Below, one piece after another: positions 26,240 through 34,815 of a stretch of DNA of 64,000 nucleotides. Every line of letters starts with the position of its first letter. The stretch's first letter is position 1. A program made the position numbers and the translations under genes. This DNA comes from Paenibacillus sp. JDR-2 (GTDB taxonomy: Bacteria; Bacillota; Bacilli; Paenibacillales; Paenibacillaceae), in assembly GCF_000023585.1 (NCBI RefSeq), contig NC_012914.1, positions 4,432,001-4,496,000 of the forward strand, given 5' to 3'. The notes under the pieces were generated by a model that worked only from the letters and a program-made list of their open reading frames with translations, was not told where the DNA came from and did not search any database.

Positions 26240-27340
26240 GTGGCATTCCATCGCATTTATGTTCGCGGCAGATGGCTCTTTATCCTTCTTATCGTTCTTA
26301 TGCTTGCCATCTGCAAGCTTCCCGTCATGGCCGAGCCTCAATTAACGGAGGACGAGCAGGTCAATCAGATTTTGGAAAAGAGCTTGTCTATCGTTGAGAT
26401 AGACAAAGAAATTGCACGCATACAAACAGAAAAAGAAAAGGTTATAGACGACATGTCCGTCACCGACAAACGGATTGTGCAGCGTGATCAGGAAATTATG
26501 GAGAAGCGTGAAGAAGCCGGCAAGGTCCTTCGCGCTTATTATATGGGTGAACGCGAGATTCTGCTGCGCGCGATTCTATCCTTCGATTCGATTCACGATT
26601 TATTCGCCATGCTGGACTACGTAGACATTATTTTTTCGCAGGACCGGAACACGCTTGATTCCTACACGAAGGAATATAAGAGCTTGAAAGAGGAATACGC
26701 CAAATTGGACGGAAGAAAAACGGAGCTTGAAGATATTGAAAACCGGCTTCAAACCCAGCGCAGCCGGGTTGCGCAGCTGGAGCAGCAGATTGACGGCCAG
26801 CTCGCCGGACGTTCCGACGCGGATCGGCTTCGCTTGCTGATGCAGGAGCTGACGAACTATTGGGAATCGGCCGGACTTGAAGAAGTGGAGCAGTATTTCG
26901 ATGCTTTATCCAAAGCGATGAACAAACTGCCAAGCTGGATTGAGGACAATAAGCAGTACCTGGAGATAAACGGGTTTAATTATACGATTCATATTCCGGA
27001 AGACGCTTTGAACGCTTTCCTCAGGGAGCAGGATAAACGGTTTAACGATTTCTCCTTCCGGTTTGAAGACGGCAAAGTAACCGCATCAGGCAAGCACGAT
27101 AACATGGATATTGCCGTCTCCGGTCATTATACCGTGGAAGAAAAGCCGAAGAACGGCATTGTATTCCATGTCGATGAGCTGTTGTTTAACGGTTTTGCGC
27201 TGCCCGATACGACAAGGAAATCACTTGAAGACAAATTTGATCTCGGCTTTTATCCTGGCGACATTATTAAATTCATACAAGCTAAATCAGTTGAAATGAA
27301 AGACAAGGAGCTTACTGTTTATTTGAAGATGAAGCTGTAA
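26240..27340 (+). CDS. Exported coiled-coil protein of unknown function
   Basis: The start is GTG behind AAAGGAGG, giving 366 residues. There is an N-terminal signal peptide (about 1-31, ending near VMAEP), a long coiled coil (about 45-185) like that of PcsB/CwlO-type proteins, and a C-terminal domain rich in charged residues and beta-type segments (about 230-366). No catalytic NlpC/P60 or peptidase motif is visible. The coiled coil suggests an envelope partner, for example of an FtsEX-like complex, but that is only a resemblance. The 3' end overlaps the convergent solute-binding protein gene by 29 bases. Confidence 0.7.
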   Translation: MAFHRIYVRGRWLFILLIVLMLAICKLPVMAEPQLTEDEQVNQILEKSLSIVEIDKEIARIQTEKEKVIDDMSVTDKRIVQRDQEIMEKREEAGKVLRAYYMGEREILLRAILSFDSIHDLFAMLDYVDIIFSQDRNTLDSYTKEYKSLKEEYAKLDGRKTELEDIENRLQTQRSRVAQLEQQIDGQLAGRSDADRLRLLMQELTNYWESAGLEEVEQYFDALSKAMNKLPSWIEDNKQYLEINGFNYTIHIPEDALNAFLREQDKRFNDFSFRFEDGKVTASGKHDNMDIAVSGHYTVEEKPKNGIVFHVDELLFNGFALPDTTRKSLEDKFDLGFYPGDIIKFIQAKSVEMKDKELTVYLKMKL

Positions 27341-28592
27341 CCGATTGGATAAAGGCGGTAATGTCTGTTGCCCCGCTCGTATACAACTGCCATAAAGCTT
27401 CCCATCGGCTCCATTCCTTATGCCAGTTAGGAGCAGGAGGCTCCCCGATGGGTTCTTCATTAAGCAAAGGCAACCACCATGTTGGCGGATATTGGGCCGT
27501 AGAGCCCGAATATCCGCCTATTTCGTATATCGAATTTTTAGCAGGCAATTTGCCGAAGCGTTCATAATTACGCCCTTGCTCGGTCACGCTTGTCATCTCT
27601 TTAATCCAGCTGAAGGCCGCCTCTGCCTTATCCGTATTAGCCGAGACAACAAAGCTGCGGCTTCCAAGCCACAAGTTGCGAAGCTTAATCTTGTCGATTA
27701 GCAGTTTATCCTGCTCTGATTGCGAAAGTCCTTTATATTCCGACCACGGTAAAACCGAGACAAGCAAATGCTGATTGTCCATCTCAGTGCCAAGCAAGCG
27801 GTTATTAACGGCTATGGACGGAATCGTCAAAGAAGCCGTCTCCTCTAGACGGTTAGCCGACTCTTCGTTCAGGATTAAGGTAGCCGCCCCGCGTTTGTCT
27901 GCACCGCTCCAGGCATCCAGCCAAGCTGCCGTTCCGCTGAAATCCGCAGGCAAGTTAAGCAAAGACTCCGGTGACGTCCCGGAAGCCGCTAAACGTTCCG
28001 TGAGCTGCAGGAAGCTTGTCCAATCCTTTGGTGGATCGCTCATATTCTGTTCGGTCAGCATAGCCTTGTTCCACACAAGGATTGGCGGATCCGCATCAAA
28101 AGGGATACCCCAGAGATAACTATTCCACTTGAGCGGAGCAAGCAGCTTGGCCGGCTGGTCGGATAAAGTGCTTGCCGTATTGACGCTATCAACGGGCTCA
28201 AGCAGGCCCATGACGGCAAACTCCCTTACCCAGCCGCTGTCCATCAGCATAATATCGGAGGAAGTACCAAGCAAAAGATCTTGCTTCCAAGTGGAATAAG
28301 CTTCTTCCTTCGATTCGATATTCAGCAGCTCTACAAGGATGTTGGGATATTTTAGTTTAAATCGTTCATTTGCCTCTTCCAAAAAAGCAAATTGCTCAGG
28401 CGACATGGAAACGGTTACAACAATGGATTCCATCGGCTCATCGTCATGCTCGTTAGCGACAGGTCCAGTATTTGCATTATGGGAGCTGCCGCCGGATGAT
28501 GCCGGCTTATGCGGGTCCATGTTGGGAATAAGCAAAATAACGGACAACAGCACTGCTCCTGCAAGGATCATCACAAATCTCCTTGTAGCCAC
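27312..28592 (-). CDS. ABC-type extracellular solute-binding protein (family 1), orphan
   Basis: The 426-residue protein has a hydrophobic N-terminal segment (about 5-23), a Ser/Gly/His/Asn-rich linker and the family 1 sugar-type fold, seen in FKLKYPNILVELLN, SSDIMLMDSG, YLWGIPFDADPPILVWNKAML and the tryptophan-rich C terminus. The usual lipobox cysteine is missing, so it may be held by an uncleaved signal anchor. GTG behind AAAGGGAG is the chosen start; an ATG seven codons later also has a good site but would remove the positive n-region. No permease or ATPase is adjacent, so the ligand is unknown. Confidence 0.82.
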   Translation of the reverse strand: MATRRFVMILAGAVLLSVILLIPNMDPHKPASSGGSSHNANTGPVANEHDDEPMESIVVTVSMSPEQFAFLEEANERFKLKYPNILVELLNIESKEEAYSTWKQDLLLGTSSDIMLMDSGWVREFAVMGLLEPVDSVNTASTLSDQPAKLLAPLKWNSYLWGIPFDADPPILVWNKAMLTEQNMSDPPKDWTSFLQLTERLAASGTSPESLLNLPADFSGTAAWLDAWSGADKRGAATLILNEESANRLEETASLTIPSIAVNNRLLGTEMDNQHLLVSVLPWSEYKGLSQSEQDKLLIDKIKLRNLWLGSRSFVVSANTDKAEAAFSWIKEMTSVTEQGRNYERFGKLPAKNSIYEIGGYSGSTAQYPPTWWLPLLNEEPIGEPPAPNWHKEWSRWEALWQLYTSGATDITAFIQSVTASSSNKQ

Positions 28593-28710
28593 ACACTTCT
28601 CCCTTTCCGATATATCTTAAGCCCCCGCAGTCTAGTCTATTAAAACCTATCATAGCAATAAATCGTAGAGTTGTCCAAACAAGTCTAGGACTTTATCCCC
28701 CCCGGCCTAT

Positions 28711-28865
28711 AGGTTAATGGGGCAAACTGCATATTTGAATGTTCTTCCGATCGCCATTGCTCGGGGATTCCTCTCATCCACGATGACAAGGAAGGAATCC
28801 CCGAGCAAAAGCGAGCACTACGTTTCTCCAGAATCATTCAAATACTCCGTTTGCCCTATTAACCT
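28711..28865. repeat. 155-base imperfect inverted repeat in an intergenic region
   Basis: The outer arms 28711-28741 and 28835-28865 match at 27 of 31 bases when inverted (AGGTTAAT, GGGCAAAC and TATTTGAATG are shared). The inner arms 28757-28772 and 28793-28808 match perfectly over 16 bases (TTGCTCGGGGATTCCT). The spacers between the arms are unequal, so an RNA copy would form a long branched or bulged hairpin. It lies between the solute-binding protein gene and the terminator of ylaK and codes for nothing obvious. It could be a miniature inverted-repeat element or a structured RNA. Confidence 0.85.
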
Positions 28866-28880
28866 TTGCCTTTAAACCGA

Positions 28881-28920
28881 AAAGAAGCGGTGCTGGGATT
28901 CCCCGGCACCGCTTCTTTTT
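28881..28920 (-). terminator. Strong terminator after ylaK
   Basis: A 15-bp stem (28883-28897 with 28902-28916, one G-U) with a 4-base loop. On the minus strand it is followed by TTTTC, and T's also lie on the plus side. Confidence 0.88.
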
Positions 28921-28930
28921 AGAAGAAGAA

Positions 28931-30262
28931 TTATAAGAGGTCTGCCGCGAGCTGAGCGAGCTTGGAACGCTCGCCTTTTTCGAGAGTGATGTGTCCGCTG
29001 ATTCCTTCGCTCTTGAAATGCTCGACGATATGCGTGAGCCCGTTGCTCACCGCGTCGAGATAAGGATGGTCGATCTGCTCCGGATCGCCCATCAGAACGA
29101 TTTTACTGCCCTCTCCCACGCGGGAAACAATGGTTTTGACCTCATGCTTCGTTAAGTTCTGAGCTTCGTCGATAATAATGAACTGTCCCGGTATCGAGCG
29201 GCCGCGGATATAAGTAAGCGCTTCGACCTGGATGCTTCCTAGACCCATCAATATTTTATCAATGTCGCCGGATTTCTTGGTATCAAACAGGTACTCCAGA
29301 TTATCGTAGATCGGCTGCATCCATGGCCGCAGCTTCTCTTCCTTCTCGCCCGGCAGGTAACCGATATCCTTGCCCATCGGTACGACTGGACGGGCAATCA
29401 AAAGTTTTTTGTATTTATGCTCATCCTCCACCTTCAAGAGGCCAGCGGCAAGCGCAAGCAGCGTTTTGCCTGTTCCGGCTTTGCCGGTCAGAGTGACAAG
29501 CGGGATTTCATCGTTGAGCAGCAGCTCAAGAGCCATGCGCTGCTGAGCGTTACGGGCCGTAATTCCCCAAATCGGATCATTGCTTAAGAACAACGGCTCT
29601 AGGCGTACGCCATCCTGGCTGACCTTCAGCAAGGCGGATTTGGAGGTTCCCATCTCATCCCGCAGGATTACAAATTCGTTTGGCTTCAGCCTGGCGATAT
29701 TCTGCATGCTTTTGACCGTCAGGAACCGGTACGTATAAAATTCATCGATAACAGACGGATGGACAAACAAGGTCTCATAGCCGGCATAAAAATCAGTCGT
29801 GGACACGGTCCGGTCCGACAAATAATCCTGGGCTTCGAGGCCCAGCACATCCGCTTTGATCCGGACTAGCACATCTTTGCTTACAAGAACGACAGTGCTG
29901 GTTTGTTCATTCTCCAGCTGTTCCAAGTGATAGTTGAGCGCGACAGCAAGAATTCGGTTGTCATTGGTCATTTCTCCGAACATCTCTTGTACGCGCATAA
30001 AACTCCGATGATTAAGCTCCACTTTTAACAATCCGCCGTTAGGAAGCGTTATGCCCTCGTGTAGATGCCCTTCCACCCGCATACCATCGAGCAACCGGGA
30101 TATGGAACGCGCATTGCGCCCTAGTTCGTCTGCCAGCCTCTTCTTGGAGTCGATTTCTTCCAACACCACCGCGGGAATGATGACTTCGTTATCCTCGAAG
30201 GCAAAGAGCGATTGCGGATCATGAAGCAGCACATTAGTGTCGAGCACGAATATTTTTTTCAT
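28931..30262 (-). CDS. ylaK: PIN domain-PhoH-like ATPase (YlaK)
   Basis: The ATG at 30260-30262 behind GGGAGGG gives 443 residues. The N-terminal PIN nuclease domain starts KKIFVLDTNVLLHDP, with the first acidic metal ligand in LDTN and further acidic residues in LEEIDSKK. The C-terminal PhoH-like ATPase domain has the Walker A GKAGTGKTLLALA and the Walker B-like FIIIDEAQN, with RGRSIPGQ between them. PIN-PhoH proteins are thought to be RNA helicase-nucleases. It is divergent from the YlaJ lipoprotein gene; ylaJ and ylaK are also neighbours in B. subtilis. Confidence 0.93.
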   Translation of the reverse strand: MKKIFVLDTNVLLHDPQSLFAFEDNEVIIPAVVLEEIDSKKRLADELGRNARSISRLLDGMRVEGHLHEGITLPNGGLLKVELNHRSFMRVQEMFGEMTNDNRILAVALNYHLEQLENEQTSTVVLVSKDVLVRIKADVLGLEAQDYLSDRTVSTTDFYAGYETLFVHPSVIDEFYTYRFLTVKSMQNIARLKPNEFVILRDEMGTSKSALLKVSQDGVRLEPLFLSNDPIWGITARNAQQRMALELLLNDEIPLVTLTGKAGTGKTLLALAAGLLKVEDEHKYKKLLIARPVVPMGKDIGYLPGEKEEKLRPWMQPIYDNLEYLFDTKKSGDIDKILMGLGSIQVEALTYIRGRSIPGQFIIIDEAQNLTKHEVKTIVSRVGEGSKIVLMGDPEQIDHPYLDAVSNGLTHIVEHFKSEGISGHITLEKGERSKLAQLAADLL

Positions 30263-30378
30263 GAGAACCCTCCCGGCGTCGGTCATTCAATAGATAGACA
30301 TACATAGCCATACTTGGCTGCGGGTACACTACATTCTGATTAGACGATGTGCAACAAGAAAAAAGAGGTGGAACCAAC

Positions 30379-30921
30379 ATGTACCGGAAACTTATTGCGG
30401 CGATCGCTATTGCGGCAATTACTGCTGGCTGCGGCACCGTCGCTCGAAACGAAACATCACCCTCTCCTCAAAATAATGGCTCTGTTCGCGCACAGCAGAC
30501 AAGTCCTCAGAAGAAAGAAATTGCGAATCCTGAGCAAGTCTCCAAGCATTTGGAACAGCTGGCCATGGGCATCAAAGGTGTTACGAATGCGCACTGCGTG
30601 GTGCTCGGAAACACCGCCGTGGTTGGGATCGATGTCGACAGCAAGCTTGATCGCTCCAGAGTCGGCACAATAAAATATTCCGTCGCTGAAGCTTTCCATA
30701 AAGATCCCTACGGCATTGATGCTATCGTAACAGCCGATATGGATTTGTCACAGCGGCTGAACGAAATTGGTGCGGATATCCGCCGCGGCAGGCCGATCAG
30801 CGGCTTTGCGGAAGAGATGGCCGACATTATTGGCCGTATCGTACCGCAGATCCCTCGTGAAGTTATGCCGCAGGATCCGGAAGTACAACAACGGGCCAAC
30901 AATTTACACAAACTTCATTAG
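30379..30921 (+). CDS. ylaJ: YhcN/YlaJ family sporulation lipoprotein
   Basis: The ATG at 30379 behind AGAGGTGG gives 180 residues. The signal peptide ends in lipobox AITAGC (Cys18). The mature part has the YhcN/YlaJ pattern HLEQLAMGIKGVTNAHCVVLGNTAVVGIDVD followed by a helical C-terminal half. Members are found in the spore inner membrane and affect germination or outgrowth in Bacillus. It is divergently placed from ylaK, with about 116 bases for two promoters, and ends at a shared terminator. Confidence 0.88.
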   Translation: MYRKLIAAIAIAAITAGCGTVARNETSPSPQNNGSVRAQQTSPQKKEIANPEQVSKHLEQLAMGIKGVTNAHCVVLGNTAVVGIDVDSKLDRSRVGTIKYSVAEAFHKDPYGIDAIVTADMDLSQRLNEIGADIRRGRPISGFAEEMADIIGRIVPQIPREVMPQDPEVQQRANNLHKLH

Positions 30922-30944
30922 CTTGTATACCGCGCCATAAGACA

Positions 30945-30980
30945 CAAAAAGCCTAGTGATCAAATCACTAGGCTTTCCTT
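30945..30980. terminator. Bidirectional terminator after ylaJ
   Basis: A perfect 12-bp stem AAGCCTAGTGAT (30949-30960 with 30964-30975) with a 3-base loop. T-runs lie on both sides, stronger on the minus strand. It also covers the stop codon of the small minus-strand frame. Confidence 0.9.
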
Positions 30981-31151
30981 ACGACAGTATGTCCGTTTGG
31001 ACAAGCCTGTCATCAGTTTATTCGGTTCCATCCGGATACATGCCGAGACCGGCACACAGATGCAGTCATCAGCCGCAAGGCTCAAGAGGTTTCCCGAGCG
31101 CTCGTCACCGCTTCTTCTTTTAAATGTGAATGTCGCGGTTACGGCTTTGGG
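30960..31151 (-). CDS. Possible small protein, unknown
   Basis: A minus-strand frame starting at ATG 31149-31151 would encode 63 residues, basic in its first third (KRRSGDERSG) with four cysteines including a CIC motif. In its favour: AGAGGAGG lies eight bases upstream of the start, a TATAAT sits at 31197-31202 further upstream, and a terminator overlaps the stop. Against it: I recognise no family, the -35 is poor, and the opposite strand is also open here. It occupies roughly the place of B. subtilis ylaI but does not resemble that protein. Confidence 0.4.
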   Translation of the reverse strand, partial: PKAVTATFTFKRRSGDERSGNLLSLAADDCICVPVSACIRMEPNKLMTGLSKRTYCRKESLVI

Positions 31152-31228
31152 CATCCGCATGACCTCCTCTAAGAAGGATTTCATATCCGTACACCTATTA
31201 TAGCGGTAAAAGAACCGCCAGTCTATGG

Positions 31229-32275
31229 TTATTCAGCCATTTTCGCTTGCAAAGCTGCACGAGCCTCGCTTAGCTTGGCCTCATCCAGATAAACGTACGG
31301 ACTCTTCCACACGCCCTCTAACGGAATGAATTGAACATCCGAGCTGCTGATGCCGAAATACGTCTTCATCAGGTTCTGGATTTCCTTCGGCGGCATGTCA
31401 ATTTCCATGTTGTCGCCAACAGCGTCAATTACCTCGCCCATCTTCGTGATTCCGTTTAGCGATTTCATCTTGTCGACGATCTTCGCTACAACTTCGCTCT
31501 CGCGCTTGTTGCGGTCGAAATCGCTGGACATGTTTTTGCCGTCATTGGATTTCCGGTAACGGACAAAATCAAGCGCTTGGTCTCCGTTAAGCTTTTGGAA
31601 ACCCTTCTTCAGATTGATGTTGGTGCCGTCATAATTATCGACGTATTTCATATCCATATCGACGTTCACTTCAATGCCGCCAAGCGCGTCTACAACGTCC
31701 TCGAAGCCCTTAAAGTTAACAACCGCCGTATATTTCAGATCTACGCCAAAGTACTTGCCCAGCATATCCCGAATCGCGCGTTTTGCATCCTCCTCTGCCG
31801 CTTCTTTGTCCAGCCCTTTCTCGGAACGGGCTTGGCTAAAGAAGGTGGCGTAGTTGGCATTCGCCTTTCGCTCGCCATATCCGTCCAGCATGAGCAAGGA
31901 GTCGCGAGGAATCGAAATTACAGTAGCCGATTTGGTATTTGGATTAAAGACGGCAACCATCATGACGTCGGTATTCATTCCGCCGCCCTTGGCCCTTGTG
32001 TCGAGGCCAAGCAACACCATCCCAACCGCTTTCTTCTTGACGGATTCTGCAGTCGGAATCTTTACATCATCGTTTGATACGGTGCCAATTTGCTGAATCG
32101 CATTGTTCGCCTTGCTAGCCAAAAATCCGAAGTATGCCACGATAATCAAAATAACAGCTAATAATAGCAGTAAAACAACTTTCCATACGCGTCTTTTCTT
32201 CGGTTGCTTAGGCGATCTAGGAGCGGTCTTGGCATTTGCTCTCCGGGAAGGCAGTTCAGCCGAGCCTTGCGTCAT
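31229..32275 (-). CDS. LytR-CpsA-Psr (LCP) family cell-wall glycopolymer ligase
   Basis: LCP enzymes transfer undecaprenyl-linked anionic polymers such as teichoic acid onto peptidoglycan. The 348-residue protein has a basic cytoplasmic tail, one membrane segment (about 31-50), and the extracellular LCP domain with the Arg/Asp motifs MVLLGLDTRAKGGGMNTDVMM and SIPRDSLLML, then VNFKGFEDVVDALGG and DFVRYRKS. The start ATG has AAGGTGA upstream. It ends an apparent typA-ylaH-small-protein-LCP operon. Confidence 0.92.
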   Translation of the reverse strand: MTQGSAELPSRRANAKTAPRSPKQPKKRRVWKVVLLLLLAVILIIVAYFGFLASKANNAIQQIGTVSNDDVKIPTAESVKKKAVGMVLLGLDTRAKGGGMNTDVMMVAVFNPNTKSATVISIPRDSLLMLDGYGERKANANYATFFSQARSEKGLDKEAAEEDAKRAIRDMLGKYFGVDLKYTAVVNFKGFEDVVDALGGIEVNVDMDMKYVDNYDGTNINLKKGFQKLNGDQALDFVRYRKSNDGKNMSSDFDRNKRESEVVAKIVDKMKSLNGITKMGEVIDAVGDNMEIDMPPKEIQNLMKTYFGISSSDVQFIPLEGVWKSPYVYLDEAKLSEARAALQAKMAE

Positions 32276-32293
32276 AGGATCATCACCTTTATG

Positions 32294-32566
32294 TCAGTTA
32301 TATTTCGGATTGGACCGGATATCAACGAGAAGCTGCTCGGCAGCTTCCCGCGGATACATTTGCAGCTTTGTGCGTCCGTTGCGCTCATATTTGACATGAA
32401 CCATCGTCGCATCCGTTGCCGAAATATGCGGATTGGCAACTTCGTGGTCTTCCGACAAAATTTGCGCGAAAAAGTCACGGGTATCCAATGCCGCTCGATC
32501 ATCCGGCCGGTCTTCGGCTACGATATGAATCTGCAGCCAGTTGAACAAGGCATCATCAAACGTCAT
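32294..32566 (-). CDS. Conserved-looking small cytoplasmic protein, unknown
   Basis: A 90-residue acidic protein without signal or membrane segment. Its start overlaps the YlaH stop in an ATGA arrangement, which strongly supports translation. The sequence alternates helix-like and strand-like segments (DALFNWLQIHIVAEDRPDD, then MVHVKYERNGRTKLQMYPRE). I do not recognise the family. Its position between ylaH and the LCP gene suggests a role tied to that operon, but nothing more can be said. Confidence 0.75.
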   Translation of the reverse strand: MTFDDALFNWLQIHIVAEDRPDDRAALDTRDFFAQILSEDHEVANPHISATDATMVHVKYERNGRTKLQMYPREAAEQLLVDIRSNPKYN

Positions 32567-32877
32567 TTGCCTGAATCAGCTTCCTTTACGGCGCCGCTCT
32601 CGGCCCGGTTATTTTTCCATTTGTCGTAGATCTGCCGGCCGCGAAGCATAAGCATCATAAGCACGGCAATTCCCATACATTGAATAATAGGAAGCTTGTC
32701 GACCTGAAGGACCATCAGCACAAACGAGCCGACGGCCATCAGGATATAGACAAGAACTTCTTTCAGGATCGGAAGTTTCTGATTGTTAGCCCTGAACACT
32801 TTGTTGAAGATATAAATCGTAAATCCAAGAATAAGCAAATACGATACGGCGTGATGGTCGCTCAACCATTGCTGCAT
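32563..32877 (-). CDS. ylaH: YlaH-like membrane protein
   Basis: This 104-residue protein has three hydrophobic segments (about 11-30, 40-58 and 64-80) and a charged C-terminal tail. The start ATG follows AAGGGGG. Position directly after typA (ylaG) and overall layout match YlaH of B. subtilis, a protein of unknown function. It overlaps the next gene by four bases. Confidence 0.82.
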   Translation of the reverse strand: MQQWLSDHHAVSYLLILGFTIYIFNKVFRANNQKLPILKEVLVYILMAVGSFVLMVLQVDKLPIIQCMGIAVLMMLMLRGRQIYDKWKNNRAESGAVKEADSGK

Positions 32878-32905
32878 GCCGTGACCCCCTTAGCCTGCCC
32901 GGTGA

Positions 32906-34750
32906 TTATACGCCTGCTTGCGCAGTTTTGCGATGTTTTTCAGCACGCTCGCGCTCGCTCTTGTTCAAGATTTTCTTACGCAGACGAATCGACTTCGGCG
33001 TAATTTCACAGAACTCATCGTCATTCAAATACTCAAGCGCTTGTTCAAGAGAGAACAGACGTGGAGTTTTGAGTTTAACCGTATCATCTTTACCAGCGGA
33101 ACGTACGTTAGTCAGTGCCTTCTCTTTACAGATATTTACGATGATGTCGTTATCGCGGGTATGCTCGCCAACGATCATGCCTTCGTAAATTTCGGTGCCT
33201 GGCTCAACAAATTGAATACCGCGGTCTTCCACACCCAGCATGCCGTAGAAGGTCGATGTTCCTGTCTCGCTCGATACGAGCACGCCTTGGTGACGTCCGC
33301 CAACTCCGGATGCAAGTGGACCGTAGCTGTCGAAAGCATGGTTCATAATGCCGTAGCCGCGCGTCAATGTCAGGAACGAAGTACGGTAGCCAATCAAACC
33401 GCGCGCAGGGATAATGAACTCCAGACGAACTTGGCCATTGCCGTTGTTGATCATGTTGACCATTTCTGCCTTACGTGTTCCGAGGCTTTCCATAACGGCG
33501 CCCATGCTGTCTTCCGGAACGTCAATCAAAAGACGTTCGTACGGCTCGGATTTAACGCCGTCAACTTCCTTAATAATAACTTCCGGTTTCGACACTTGAA
33601 TTTCGAATCCTTCACGACGCATATTCTCAATCAGAATTCCAAGGTGAAGTTCACCGCGGCCAGATACGATAAAGGCATCCGGGCTGTCTGTTTCGTCTAC
33701 GCGAAGCGCTACGTCTGTTTCAAGCTCTTTGAACAAACGCTCACGAATCTTACGGGATGTTACCCATTTACCTTCACGGCCTGCAAATGGGCTGTTGTTA
33801 ACAAGGAATGTCATCTGCAAAGTAGGCTCATCAATCTTCAATACCGGCAGAGCTTCGGGCTTGGAAGGATCAGCAATCGTCTCACCGATGTTAATGTCCT
33901 TAATACCAGCGATAGCAACGATGTCGCCAGCGCCTGCTTCTTCAATCTCGACACGCTTCAGTCCCTGGAAGCCGAACAGCTTCTCGATGCGGGCTTGCTT
34001 CACAGCGCCCTCACGGTTGATAACCGCAACGGTTTGTCCTTGACGGACGATACCGCGGTTTACGCGGCCAACTGCGATACGACCCAGGTATTCATTGTAA
34101 TCAAGCAAAGTAACAAGGAATTGCAGCGGCTCATCAACCGTTTCCGTAGGGTGCGGGATATGGCTTACAATCGTTTCGTACAAAGCCTGCATGTTGTCTT
34201 CTTGCTTCTCGGGTTCGGACTCAAGACTTGAAGTACCCATCAGCGCGGAAGCATAAACAACCGGGAATTCAAGTTGATCGTCATTCGCGCCAAGCTCGAT
34301 GAACAGATCAAGCACTTCATCAATTACTTCCGTAGGGCGGGCATTCGGACGGTCAATCTTATTAACGACAACAATTGGCGTAAGGTTGCTTTCCAATGCT
34401 TTCCGCAATACGAATTTTGTTTGCGGCATGCAGCCTTCAAACGCGTCAACAACGAGCAATACGCCGTCAACCATCTTCATAATCCGTTCTACTTCACCGC
34501 CAAAGTCCGCGTGCCCAGGTGTATCGACGATATTAATCAGGTAGTCTTTATAAGTAATCGCCGTATTTTTCGCCAGGATGGTAATACCGCGTTCGCGTTC
34601 CAGATCATTGGAATCCATTGCGCGCTCCTGTACAGCTTCATGTTCTCTGAATGTACCTGATTGCTGCAGCAGCTTATCAACCAAAGTTGTTTTGCCGTGG
34701 TCAACGTGGGCGATAATCGCAATATTCCGGATGTTTTCTCTTGCTTGCAT
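32906..34750 (-). CDS. typA: Ribosome-associated GTPase TypA/BipA
   Basis: TypA is a translational GTPase related to EF-G that helps 50S assembly and stress growth. The 614-residue protein has the G1 motif AHVDHGKTTL (14-23), switch region RGITILAKN, G3 DTPGH, G4 NKID, EF-G-like domains, and the BipA-specific C-terminal domain with GRHQGVLVS. Length is typical. The start ATG has a GGAG site at longer spacing. Its order with ylaH, the LCP gene, ylaJ and ylaK follows the B. subtilis ylaG-ylaK block with additions. Confidence 0.97.
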   Translation of the reverse strand: MQARENIRNIAIIAHVDHGKTTLVDKLLQQSGTFREHEAVQERAMDSNDLERERGITILAKNTAITYKDYLINIVDTPGHADFGGEVERIMKMVDGVLLVVDAFEGCMPQTKFVLRKALESNLTPIVVVNKIDRPNARPTEVIDEVLDLFIELGANDDQLEFPVVYASALMGTSSLESEPEKQEDNMQALYETIVSHIPHPTETVDEPLQFLVTLLDYNEYLGRIAVGRVNRGIVRQGQTVAVINREGAVKQARIEKLFGFQGLKRVEIEEAGAGDIVAIAGIKDINIGETIADPSKPEALPVLKIDEPTLQMTFLVNNSPFAGREGKWVTSRKIRERLFKELETDVALRVDETDSPDAFIVSGRGELHLGILIENMRREGFEIQVSKPEVIIKEVDGVKSEPYERLLIDVPEDSMGAVMESLGTRKAEMVNMINNGNGQVRLEFIIPARGLIGYRTSFLTLTRGYGIMNHAFDSYGPLASGVGGRHQGVLVSSETGTSTFYGMLGVEDRGIQFVEPGTEIYEGMIVGEHTRDNDIIVNICKEKALTNVRSAGKDDTVKLKTPRLFSLEQALEYLNDDEFCEITPKSIRLRKKILNKSERERAEKHRKTAQAGV

Positions 34751-34815
34751 AACTAATAATCCACTCCATTTTGTCTAATTTTCTTTCCTTACACAATACT
34801 TCACTTACCGGACAC

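Noticed and set aside
32918..34231. A 437-codon plus-strand frame
   Set aside because: It lies opposite typA, whose protein matches its family over its whole length; the frame is a shadow.
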